From: Enterocola sp045611845 | GTDB lineage: Bacteria > Bacteroidota > Bacteroidia > Bacteroidales > Paludibacteraceae | NCBI GenBank assembly: GCA_045611845.1 | Contig: JAZKXZ010000025.1 | Coordinates: 62,001-126,000 of the forward strand | Direction: 5' to 3' | Length of the DNA stretch: 64,000 nucleotides | Part shown: piece by piece, positions 26,147 through 33,575 of the stretch | Layout of the letters: every line of letters begins with the position of its first letter | How positions within the stretch are numbered: position 1 is the first letter of the stretch | Translations under genes and position numbers: made by a program | Notes under the pieces: generated by a model | Database searches by the model: none | The model's input: only the letters and a program-made list of their open reading frames with translations | What the model was told of the DNA's origin: nothing

Positions 26147-26863
26147 ATGAAAAATTTCAAATTCACAATAAACGGTAATGTTTACGAAGTGGCAGTGGAA
26201 GCAGCTGAAAACGGCAAATCTAATGTAACTGTAAACGGTAAATCGTATGTAGTAGAAACAGAAGCTCAGGCGGCTCAACCAACAGTGCGTCGCGCAGCAG
26301 CAGCTGGTGCTACAAAAACTGTATCAGGTGTAATGAAATCACCTCTTCCAGGTAAAGTATTAAAAGTGTTAGTTTCTGCAGGTCAATCTGTGAAACGTGG
26401 AGACACTCTTATGGTGATTGAATCTATGAAAATGGAAAACAATATCGCAGCTCAAGCAGACGGTATTGTACGTTCTATCATGGTTTCTGCAGACCAAAGC
26501 ATTCTTCAAGGCGACGCTCTTCTAGATTTTGAATCTACAGAAGTGGAAGCTGCTCCAGCTCCAGCACCAGCGCCAGCTCCAAAAGCAGCTCCTGCTCCTA
26601 AAGCGGCTCCTGCTCCAGCTCCAGCACCTGCTCCTAAAGCGGCAGCTTCAGCAAAATCTGTAACTAGCCCACTTCCAGGTAGCATTGTAAGTGTAGCAGT
26701 AGCTGTAGGTGACACAGTAAAACGTGGTCAAACTATCCTAGTAATGGAGTCTATGAAAATGGAAAACAACATTCCAGCTCCACGCGACGGTAAAGTAACA
26801 GCAGTACACGTTGCAGCAGGTAAAAGTGTTATGCAAGGTGACGCATTAATCGATATCGAATAA
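26147..26863 (+). CDS. mmdC: Biotin carrier subunit with two tandem biotinyl domains
   Basis: 238 residues. An N-terminal beta segment (FTINGNVYEVAVE) precedes a first biotinyl domain (about 60-130, ESMKMENN with the biotin Lys near 95). A 40-residue Ala/Pro/Lys linker follows (about 134-172), then a second biotinyl domain (about 172-238, ESMKMENN with Lys near 204). The two domains are clearly homologous and both keep the biotinylation motif, so each protein could carry two biotins. Carriers of this type that I know from Bacteroides have one domain. It shuttles the carboxyl group from MmdA to the membrane pump. Confidence 0.93.
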   Translation: MKNFKFTINGNVYEVAVEAAENGKSNVTVNGKSYVVETEAQAAQPTVRRAAAAGATKTVSGVMKSPLPGKVLKVLVSAGQSVKRGDTLMVIESMKMENNIAAQADGIVRSIMVSADQSILQGDALLDFESTEVEAAPAPAPAPAPKAAPAPKAAPAPAPAPAPKAAASAKSVTSPLPGSIVSVAVAVGDTVKRGQTILVMESMKMENNIPAPRDGKVTAVHVAAGKSVMQGDALIDIE

Positions 26864-26874
26864 GGAGTTTATAT

Positions 26875-28245
26875 ATGAAAAATATGTTTAAATATTTAAT
26901 CACCTTGTTCGTGGCAATGCTTTCATTTAGCGGTGTTGCTATGGCTCAAGAAGCTCCTCAAGATTCTGTTAGCTACGATGACCAAATTATGCTAATAGAA
27001 GAGGCTTCTGTTGAGTACGTAGTGGACACCCCAGAACAAGCGGAAGAAGAGGCTACACTATCAGTTGCAGGTAGTTTAGGCGACTTCTTTGGTTCTATGG
27101 GTATTTCTAAAATCGTTATGGAATGGGGTGCAGGTAATTGGAAATATCTAGTAATGATTGCTATCGGTTGTTTATTACTATATCTTGCTATAGTAAAACA
27201 ATTTGAGCCATTATTACTACTTCCTATTGCTATGGGTATGATTCTAACAAATATCCCAGACGCAGGTATGTTTCATAGTGAACTTTTTGCTGGTGGTCAC
27301 GTACACTGGGCAGAAATGGCAGAAAACGCAGGTCTATTAGACTATTTATATTTAGGTGTTAAACTTGGTATTTATCCATGTCTTATCTTCGTGGGTGTAG
27401 GTGCCATGACAGACTTCGGTCCACTACTTGCAAATCCTAAGAGCCTTCTTTTAGGTGCTGCAGCACAAATTGGTATTTTCGTTACCTTCCTTTGTGCTAT
27501 CGGTATGGGCTTCACTCCAGAACAAGCTGCTTCTATCGGTATTATCGGTGGTGCAGACGGACCAACAGCTATATTCCTAACATCTAAACTTGCTCCTGAA
27601 TTATTAGGCCCTATCGCTGTGGCTGCTTACTCTTATATGGCACTAGTACCAGTTATTCAACCTCCTATCATGCGTGCTCTTACCACTAAAAAAGAACGCG
27701 AAATAGAGATGAAACAACTACGTATGCCATCTAAAACAGAAAAGATTATCTTCCCTATAGTGGTTATCATTATAGTAAGCTTAATCCTTCCTTCTGCAGC
27801 TTCACTTATCGGTTGCTTAATGCTAGGTAACTTAATGAAAGAATGCGGTGTAGTAGAACGTCTTGCTAAAACAGTTCAAAACGAACTTATGAACATCGTA
27901 ACTATCTTCTTAGGTATTACTGTAGGTGCTACCGCAACAGCTGATGCATTCCTAAACGTACAAACACTTATGATTCTTTCTGTAGGTATCGTAGCGTTTG
28001 GTATGGGTAGTGCAGGTGGTGTATTACTAGCTAAATTCATGAACTTATTCCTAAAAGATAAAATCAATCCACTTATCGGTTCTGCAGGTGTATCTGCTGT
28101 GCCAATGGCGGCTCGTGTATCTCAAAACGTAGGTCAAGAAGCTAACCCAGCTAACTTCCTATTAATGCACGCTATGGGTCCTAACGTAGCAGGTGTGATT
28201 GGTTCTGCAGTGGCTGCAGGTATTCTTTTAAGTTTCTTAGGTTAA
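26875..28245 (+). CDS. mmdB: Sodium ion-translocating decarboxylase beta subunit
   Basis: A 456-residue polytopic membrane protein that decarboxylates carboxybiotin and pumps sodium out, conserving energy from propionate formation. The signature GIIGGADGPTAIFLTSKLAPELLGPIAVAAYSYMALVP contains the functional Asp. The C-terminal block SAVPMAARVSQNVGQEANPANFLLMHAMGPNVAGVIGSA is also typical. An N-terminal signal-like segment (residues 1-24, ending AMAQ) and an acidic stretch precede the first canonical helix. It is the last gene of the mce-mmd group; a strong terminator follows. Confidence 0.95.
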   Translation: MKNMFKYLITLFVAMLSFSGVAMAQEAPQDSVSYDDQIMLIEEASVEYVVDTPEQAEEEATLSVAGSLGDFFGSMGISKIVMEWGAGNWKYLVMIAIGCLLLYLAIVKQFEPLLLLPIAMGMILTNIPDAGMFHSELFAGGHVHWAEMAENAGLLDYLYLGVKLGIYPCLIFVGVGAMTDFGPLLANPKSLLLGAAAQIGIFVTFLCAIGMGFTPEQAASIGIIGGADGPTAIFLTSKLAPELLGPIAVAAYSYMALVPVIQPPIMRALTTKKEREIEMKQLRMPSKTEKIIFPIVVIIIVSLILPSAASLIGCLMLGNLMKECGVVERLAKTVQNELMNIVTIFLGITVGATATADAFLNVQTLMILSVGIVAFGMGSAGGVLLAKFMNLFLKDKINPLIGSAGVSAVPMAARVSQNVGQEANPANFLLMHAMGPNVAGVIGSAVAAGILLSFLG

Positions 28246-28261
28246 TAAAGAAATACTATAT

Positions 28262-28299
28262 AAAAAAAGTTGATGTCATTGCGACATCAACTTTTTTTT
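28262..28299. terminator. Bidirectional terminator after mmdB
   Basis: A 16-bp stem (AAAAAAAGTTGATGTC / GACATCAACTTTTTTT) with a five-base loop has T-runs on both strands. It serves mmdB on the plus strand and the luxS/small-gene transcript on the minus strand, where it contains the small gene's stop codon. Confidence 0.93.
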
Positions 28300-28394
28300 G
28301 TCTTTGGTAGTTTGCCGAACTTTTTCTGACGCTCCCATTCTGCACGCCTTTTCTCATAATCGGCGTATTGCTTTTCTAGATAATTGTCTGCCAT
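28287..28394 (-). CDS. Small 35-residue protein overlapping the end of luxS
   Basis: An ATG at 28394 opens 35 codons ending in TGA at 28289-28287, inside the terminator stem. The product is highly charged and probably helical (MADNYLEKQYADYEKR, then RAEWERQKKFGKL). It overlaps the luxS stop by 19 bases in another frame, which suggests translational coupling. I recall short Bacteroidales proteins beginning M(A)(D/N)NYLEK, sometimes labelled 'dehydrogenase' without basis. Function unknown. Confidence 0.65.
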   Translation of the reverse strand: MADNYLEKQYADYEKRRAEWERQKKFGKLPKTKKS

Positions 28395-28819
28395 TTTTCT
28401 AATACCATTTTCGCATATTCAATAGCTCCGTGAAGGGATAGGTCTCTGTAGTTGCCGCATTGGATAGCGTTAGCCGCTGGCACCTCTGTAGATTTTACTA
28501 CCTTTTTAAGAGCGTTGATAAGGGCTACTTGGATAGTTTCTCCTGCTACATCGCCCCATACTATAAAGTAAAATCCTGTTCTACAGCCCATAGGAGAAAG
28601 GTCTATAACATTATCTACTTCTTCTCTTAAATAACCTGCTAGAAGGTGCTCCAATGCGTGTAGCGCTGCTGTAGGAATAGCAGCTTCGTTAGGTTGCATA
28701 AATCTAAGGTCAAACTTACTTACTTTATCTCCCTTTTCACCTGTTAGAAGACCACACTTTCTCACAAAAGGCGCTTTCACTTTAGTGTGGTCCATTGTAA
28801 AACTTTCTACTTTTACCAT
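28376..28819 (-). CDS. luxS: S-ribosylhomocysteine lyase (autoinducer-2 synthase)
   Basis: 147 residues. It cleaves S-ribosylhomocysteine to homocysteine and DPD, the precursor of autoinducer-2. The iron site is visible as HALEHLLAGYLR (HxxEH) and the later Cys in AIQCGNYRDLSLH; GCRTGFYF carries the catalytic Cys. Length is slightly short but complete. It lies between the 35-residue small gene, which it overlaps, and a dispersed structured repeat upstream. Confidence 0.96.
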   Translation of the reverse strand: MVKVESFTMDHTKVKAPFVRKCGLLTGEKGDKVSKFDLRFMQPNEAAIPTAALHALEHLLAGYLREEVDNVIDLSPMGCRTGFYFIVWGDVAGETIQVALINALKKVVKSTEVPAANAIQCGNYRDLSLHGAIEYAKMVLEKWQTII

Positions 28820-28861
28820 TATATTATTATTATTTTTATTTTATAATCATTATAATTGAGG

Positions 28862-28945
28862 AATTTCTAGGAATGTGAGGTTCGAACAACCGGAGTTTAC
28901 TAGACGTAAATGAGGATTGCGAGAACGAACAATGACGCCGAAATT
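28862..28945 (+). repeat. Dispersed structured repeat, copy B
   Basis: An 84-bp element flanked by AATTTC/GAAATT. The core 28888-28922 matches the copy A core at 31 of 35 positions. Its stem is TTTAC/GTAAA where copy A has CTTAC/GTAAG, a compensatory change. It sits between the outer-membrane protein gene stop and luxS, possibly in the luxS leader. Confidence 0.7.
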
Positions 28946-28965
28946 ACCAATTAGAATGGTTATAA

Positions 28966-30546
28966 TTAGAAGCGAACGTTATATGTTAGTACTAGTTGAT
29001 TACGCACGCTACGTAATTCAATAGGTTCGAAATTATCTAGTTGAAATACTGTCTCATCATATTTTGTGTATGATGGAGAGTATGGATAGTAGTCTGCTGT
29101 GTTTACTTGCCATACGTACGCTAGGTCCAAAGAGTGTCTGCCAAATCTATAACCAATACCTGCTGTAACGTTGTAAGATTCTTTTTCGTTGTAATAGTCG
29201 GTATCCACTCTCATATCGTTGTAGTAGTATCCTCTGCTCATGTTTTCAGTAACACTAGGAGTAGAGTAGCCACCACCAAGTCGTAAAGATAGGTCGCCAA
29301 TAGGTTTCACTTCCAAACCTGCACGTATGATATGACGGTCTTGAAGGTCGTTGGCATATAGGTCTTTAAATTGGTTTTCGCGGTCGTTGATGGCAGTTGT
29401 GTTTTCGTATTGATAATCTACGCCAATGAAACCATATTTACCAAGTACAAAGCCCAAACTACCAATAGCTTTAAGTGGACCAGAGAAGCGAGTTGTGCCT
29501 TCTACTGCACTAGGAGTCTCGTTTACACCAGAACGTAGAGTGCCGTTTAGGTCGTAGACACGATACGAAAGTTTAGATGTGTAAATATCATCTAAGACGT
29601 ATGTGGTAGGAGTGTGGAATGCAGCTCCAATACGCAACCAACTTGTAGGTTTCACAATAAGACCAATTTTATATGTAAAGCCAATAGCTTCTAATAAATA
29701 TGTGTTGTGTAATGCGTATGTACTTCTGTCTGCAAATGTTTCTTCCAAAGTGATATTTCTACCATAGTTGGTGTAATCACACTCAAACGTCATACCCCAG
29801 TAGATAAGATTGTTGAAGTTGCCTGCAAATGAAAGTGCAAAGTCGTTTGCTGAACCAAATTCGTGAAATTTAATGTATTGGTCTACAGGTTGTGCTCCTG
29901 TCCAATCGTAAAGACTTTGATAAACATCGTCTCTTAATAGATATTTGGTGTCGGTTAAGTATGAATCAAATGCAAGAACAGAACCCCATGGAATAGAAGA
30001 ATCGTCGTATGCAGGGTTAACATTCCATGATGAACCAGAATTTGCTAGGTTCCCTACTGGAATACCATCGGTCATAGCGGCAATCCATTGTGTGTAGGAA
30101 TGAGGTTGCATACCATGATAATGTCCTTCTCTAGCAAACTTTTTACTTTGGTTATATGCAATACCAAGGTTGAAGTTTAGTAGGTTTTTGTTTTCTTCAA
30201 ATACCCATGTGCCCACGTATGCCACGTGTTGTAGGTCTACGTAAGTTTTAGTGTCGTATGAGTTAAATGAAGAGTTGCTATTTAGCATAGAGGTGTTGTT
30301 CCAGTGAACGTTGCCAGAAATAGTAAGCTCTGAGCTTCTATAAATACCAATACCTGCAGGGTTGTAGAATATGGTAGAAGCATCGCCACCTAAAGCACCC
30401 ATAGCACCACCTACAGCCATAAAGCGTGCGGTGCCATTAAGTTCGTTGCTAGAAGCTATTAATGCATCGTATATAGTTTGTGTTTGTGCAAATGCACTAA
30501 ACACAGATAGTGCTATGGTTGAAATTAATAATAAATGTTTTTTCAT
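28966..30546 (-). CDS. OmpP1/FadL-type outer-membrane transport protein
   Basis: 526 residues with a signal peptide (1-20, ending AFA). The mature N-terminus has the FadL-like plug region, GTARFMAVGGAMGALGGDASTIFYNPAGIGIYRSSEL, matching the NPAG motif of hydrophobic-compound transporters. The remainder is beta-strand rich and ends in an aromatic Phe (LTYNVRF), as expected for an outer-membrane barrel. Substrate unknown; relatives are sometimes called hemin receptors without proof. It follows a low-complexity protein gene by 21 bases, probably in one operon. Confidence 0.88.
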   Translation of the reverse strand: MKKHLLLISTIALSVFSAFAQTQTIYDALIASSNELNGTARFMAVGGAMGALGGDASTIFYNPAGIGIYRSSELTISGNVHWNNTSMLNSNSSFNSYDTKTYVDLQHVAYVGTWVFEENKNLLNFNLGIAYNQSKKFAREGHYHGMQPHSYTQWIAAMTDGIPVGNLANSGSSWNVNPAYDDSSIPWGSVLAFDSYLTDTKYLLRDDVYQSLYDWTGAQPVDQYIKFHEFGSANDFALSFAGNFNNLIYWGMTFECDYTNYGRNITLEETFADRSTYALHNTYLLEAIGFTYKIGLIVKPTSWLRIGAAFHTPTTYVLDDIYTSKLSYRVYDLNGTLRSGVNETPSAVEGTTRFSGPLKAIGSLGFVLGKYGFIGVDYQYENTTAINDRENQFKDLYANDLQDRHIIRAGLEVKPIGDLSLRLGGGYSTPSVTENMSRGYYYNDMRVDTDYYNEKESYNVTAGIGYRFGRHSLDLAYVWQVNTADYYPYSPSYTKYDETVFQLDNFEPIELRSVRNQLVLTYNVRF

Positions 30547-30567
30547 ATTTAGTTTTAGTTTATGTTA

Positions 30568-31596
30568 TTATCTGCGGCCACCTCTTGGAGTAGCACCGCC
30601 AGAGCGAGAGCCTGCAGAACTACGTGTGTTGCCAGTGCTGCGAGTGTTGCCTCCGCTGCGGCTGCTATTGAATGAACTGTTGCCATTGCTTGTGCTGCGT
30701 TTGTTGAAATCGCTAGAACTAGTTCTTGTGCTGCTGCTAGATCTAGTTGTTGTGCTAGAAGAGTTGCTACGTCCACCACGTTCGGTAGCAGTGGTGTTTG
30801 TTCTGTTTACTCTATTTGTATTGTTTGAACGATTTACATCACTATTTGCGTTTCTTTGTCTTTCACCATTGTTTGTTGGGCGTGAAACATTGCCATTTGT
30901 GTTTCTTGTATTTGAGTTTGACGCAGGGCGTGCTTCGTTGCCTCTTGTGTTGCCATCACGGTGATAATCTCTGCTATGAGCATCTTTAGGACCATGGTGA
31001 TCTGGACCGTGATGGTGGTCTGGACCATGGTGTGGTGCAGGAGCAGGATGGTGTGGGTGATGAGGAGGATAGTATGGATAAGGCCTATATGGATATGGAC
31101 GATATGGTGAATATGGATAATATCCTGGATATGGGCTATATGGGTGTACCCAGAATGGGTCATACCATGGGTCGTACCAAATGCTTCCCCAAGAATTCCA
31201 TGTAAACCATGAGTCATAATACCAAGGGCTGTACCAGTTTGTGTATCCTAAATTGATATAGATGTTTGCAGAAGAGTTTGCTTGCTCTTCAGGGTCTGTG
31301 TTGTAGATATACACATATTCTGCATCTTCTATAGTTACAACTTCTGGGTCGTAATATTTTGCAATCTCTTTTGTGTATTGATAATCTTCGCCAAGAGATA
31401 ATTCTTCTATATCAGATGATGAAGATGATGTGCCTACACGATTGTACTCGTCTATGCTTCTGCTAGAAGAAGAGCTAGAAGATGTTGTTTTCTTTGAGCT
31501 TTTATTATATGAACCTGAGTCATAAATATCATCGTATTGTGCTAGAGCACAAACTGAAAAGCTTATTGATAATAAAAAAATACAAATTCGTTTCAT
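30568..31596 (-). CDS. Exported low-complexity Tyr/Pro/His- and Ser/Asn/Arg-rich protein
   Basis: About 342 residues. The signal peptide MKRICIFLLSISFSVCALAQ fixes the start at 31596; the in-frame codon at 31638 lies inside the -7 box. In order: a Ser-rich stretch, a small region with DIEELSLGEDYQY and YVYIYNTD, a Trp/Tyr/Pro-rich block (YSPWYYDSWF; YPYSPYRPYPYR), a His/Pro cluster (PPHHPHHPAPAPHHGPDHHH), then about 140 residues of Asn/Ser/Arg/Thr/Gly repeats. The His cluster suggests metal binding, but this is inference. Such proteins occur beside FadL-like genes in Bacteroidales. Function unknown. Confidence 0.75.
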   Translation of the reverse strand: MKRICIFLLSISFSVCALAQYDDIYDSGSYNKSSKKTTSSSSSSSRSIDEYNRVGTSSSSSDIEELSLGEDYQYTKEIAKYYDPEVVTIEDAEYVYIYNTDPEEQANSSANIYINLGYTNWYSPWYYDSWFTWNSWGSIWYDPWYDPFWVHPYSPYPGYYPYSPYRPYPYRPYPYYPPHHPHHPAPAPHHGPDHHHGPDHHGPKDAHSRDYHRDGNTRGNEARPASNSNTRNTNGNVSRPTNNGERQRNANSDVNRSNNTNRVNRTNTTATERGGRSNSSSTTTRSSSSTRTSSSDFNKRSTSNGNSSFNSSRSGGNTRSTGNTRSSAGSRSGGATPRGGRR

Positions 31597-31635
31597 AGCT
31601 ATAAATTTAGTTGTATCTTTACGTCCTAATATTGG

Positions 31636-31643
31636 CAAAGATA
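31636..31643 (-). promoter_or_regulatory. -7 box for the low-complexity protein/FadL operon
   Basis: Minus strand TATCTTTG, a perfect TAnnTTTG, 39 bases before the start at 31596. Confidence 0.65.
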
Positions 31644-31689
31644 ATAATTAATTAATTGGTTTTGTTTATTTTTTAGTTAAAATCATAAT

Positions 31690-32532
31690 ATGAATTATAT
31701 AAAAATTTCTATAAATGTGGAGAACATGCCTGAGTTTATGGCAGATGTTTTAACATACGAGCTTGGTGAAATAGGTTTTAGTACTTTTGAAACAGAAAAT
31801 AACACATTAATCGCATACGCTAAAGAGACTGATTTTTCTGACGAAAGTTTAAAACAAATGGCTGAAAATCAAGGATTATCTTCAGATTTGTACGTTGTGG
31901 AGCAAGTGGAAGACAAAGACTGGAACGAAGAGTGGGAAAAGAACTATTTCCAACCTATTGTAGTGGATGGAGGACAATCAAAATGTGTAATTCACAGTAG
32001 TTTTCACTCAGATGTGCCAGCGGCAGATTTTGATATTATTATCAATCCTAAAATGTCTTTTGGCACAGGACATCACGAAACCACAAGTTCTATGTTAAGA
32101 TGGATTCTTACCGACTCAATGGAGGGCAAAAAAGTGCTTGATATGGGTTGTGGTACTGCGGTGCTTGGTATTTTGGCAAAAATGCGTGGTGCAGACTATG
32201 TGATGGGCGTGGATATTGACGAGTGGTGCAAGGAAAATGCCACCGAAAGTGCCGGGCTCAACAATGTAGATATGGAAATTTTACTTGGAGATGCTTCTAT
32301 TTTACCTACGGAAGAAACCTTCAATGTAATTTTGGCAAATATCAATAGAAATATCTTGCTTGCCGATATGGATAAGTATGTTTCTTGCTTAGGTAAGGGT
32401 GGAAACCTATATATGAGTGGTTTTTACACAGAAGATATTCCAGTAATTAGAGAAAAAGCAGAAGAATTAGGTCTTGAATATGTGGACTTTAAAGAAAAAA
32501 ATAACTGGGTTGCAGTAAAATTTTTAAAATAA
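31690..32532 (+). CDS. prmA: Ribosomal protein L11 methyltransferase
   Basis: A 280-residue enzyme that trimethylates ribosomal protein L11. Substrate/core motifs: DWNEEWEKNYFQP, KMSFGTGHHETT, SAM-binding VLDMGCGTAVLGILA (about residue 154) and ILANINRNILL. Length is normal for the Bacteroidetes form. It stands divergent from the low-complexity protein gene and is followed by tRNA-Met. Confidence 0.96.
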   Translation: MNYIKISINVENMPEFMADVLTYELGEIGFSTFETENNTLIAYAKETDFSDESLKQMAENQGLSSDLYVVEQVEDKDWNEEWEKNYFQPIVVDGGQSKCVIHSSFHSDVPAADFDIIINPKMSFGTGHHETTSSMLRWILTDSMEGKKVLDMGCGTAVLGILAKMRGADYVMGVDIDEWCKENATESAGLNNVDMEILLGDASILPTEETFNVILANINRNILLADMDKYVSCLGKGGNLYMSGFYTEDIPVIREKAEELGLEYVDFKEKNNWVAVKFLK

Positions 32533-32567
32533 TTAGCAGATAATTTTTATAATCCAACAATTTACCT

Positions 32568-32575
32568 TATCTTTG
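32568..32575 (+). promoter_or_regulatory. -7 box for tRNA-Met
   Basis: TATCTTTG, 19 bases before the mature tRNA 5' end. Confidence 0.65.
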
Positions 32576-32594
32576 CACCGCTTTTCAGATAAAC

Positions 32595-32668
32595 GGCGGG
32601 ATAGCTCAGTTGGTTAGAGCGTCGGATTCATAACCCGGAGGTCACGAGTTCAATTCTCGTTCCCGCTA
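32595..32668 (+). tRNA. tRNA-Met (CAT)
   Basis: 74 bases fold as a cloverleaf: acceptor GGCGGGA / TCCCGCT (first pair G-U), D-stem GCTC/GAGC, anticodon loop TTCATAA with anticodon CAT, T-arm GAGTTCAATTCTC. The CCA end is not encoded. It looks like elongator Met rather than initiator, because it lacks the three G-C pairs next to the anticodon loop. A terminator follows directly. Confidence 0.95.
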
Positions 32669-32669
32669 C

Positions 32670-32705
32670 AAAAAACGAACAATCGCAAGATTGTTCGTTT
32701 TTTTA
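32670..32705. terminator. Bidirectional terminator after tRNA-Met
   Basis: A perfect 15-bp stem (AAAAAACGAACAATC / GATTGTTCGTTTTTT) with tetraloop GCAA. It also ends the opposing gene, whose stop codon lies in its right-hand T tract. Confidence 0.95.
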
Positions 32706-33572
32706 TTTAACCCCAGTATATTTTCTGTATATCTTATTGTATTCTTTGCTCTCAAGGTAAACCGAAAGCCATGAGTTTAGTGAGTCGAGTAGCAGAGGAC
32801 AGTCTGGGTGAACACACCATGAGTAGTTTTGAGGGAAGCTCACAGCTGTGTTCATATCTAGTGAAGAGAATTCTTTGTTTTCTTTTATTAGTACCCTTGC
32901 AACAAATTCGTCGCACACGGCATAGTCTATGTCGCGGTTTACGAGCATTTCAAAAAGATTTTTAGGAGTGGCGTTTGAAATTTCTTCTATATAAATTTTG
33001 TCGCCAATCTCTTGAGACAGGTGTTCTAGGCGTTGTCTATAAAAGGTTCCTGGTAGGATATATACTTTTTTATCTGCCAAGCCCAACTGATTTCTAATAA
33101 ATTCTACGCTATCTTTAGGATTGTATTTTCTTTGCACAAGCATTTGTCTGCTAGTAAAAACAGGTATGCTATAGTTGATCTTCTCTCGCATGGTGTTGTA
33201 GATAGGTATATGCCAAGCAAGAATATCCACCTTGTGATTCATTAGCATATCAATGGCAGAAGCAAGGTTTGGTTCTGTGATTATTTCCACATTTTTCACA
33301 TCCATTGCTTTTGCAAAACTGTTTATCATAAGCACTTGCAAACCCTCTATGCTATCCACGTCTATTACCTTGTAGCTCATAGCATTAGGTTCTACAATTA
33401 CACGTAGTTTGTTTTGATCTTGAATGTATTCAAGGTCGTATGGCTTGTGTTTTTCTAGGTAGTCTCCCCTAAAAAGGATAAAAGACATTACTATCATAAC
33501 AAGAATGGCGCAACCACCCACTATAAAGTAGTGTTTTGAGCGCGACATTTTATGTAGTAAAGTATCTTCCAT
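32703..33572 (-). CDS. Membrane-anchored solute-binding-like protein (family 3)
   Basis: 289 residues. One membrane span (about 14-35) anchors a periplasmic domain that looks like an amino-acid-type solute-binding protein (LRVIVEPNAMSYKV, LNSWLSVYLESKEYNKIYRKY). The layout recalls the N-terminal half of lytic transglycosylase MltF, but no transglycosylase domain follows. It starts three bases after the putative porin gene and probably shares its transcript. The ligand is unknown, and no ABC permease is nearby, so a sensor or regulatory role is possible. Confidence 0.75.
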   Translation of the reverse strand: MEDTLLHKMSRSKHYFIVGGCAILVMIVMSFILFRGDYLEKHKPYDLEYIQDQNKLRVIVEPNAMSYKVIDVDSIEGLQVLMINSFAKAMDVKNVEIITEPNLASAIDMLMNHKVDILAWHIPIYNTMREKINYSIPVFTSRQMLVQRKYNPKDSVEFIRNQLGLADKKVYILPGTFYRQRLEHLSQEIGDKIYIEEISNATPKNLFEMLVNRDIDYAVCDEFVARVLIKENKEFSSLDMNTAVSFPQNYSWCVHPDCPLLLDSLNSWLSVYLESKEYNKIYRKYTGVK

Positions 33573-33575
33573 ATA

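Noticed and set aside
26506..26715. Minus-strand Ala/Gly-rich frame in the biotin carrier gene
   Set aside because: It is the complement of the Ala/Pro linker codons; a shadow frame without its own signals.
30371..30964. Plus-strand 197-codon frame opposite the low-complexity gene
   Set aside because: Leu/Pro/Arg-rich product created by repetitive complementary sequence; the minus-strand frame has the signal peptide and a promoter.
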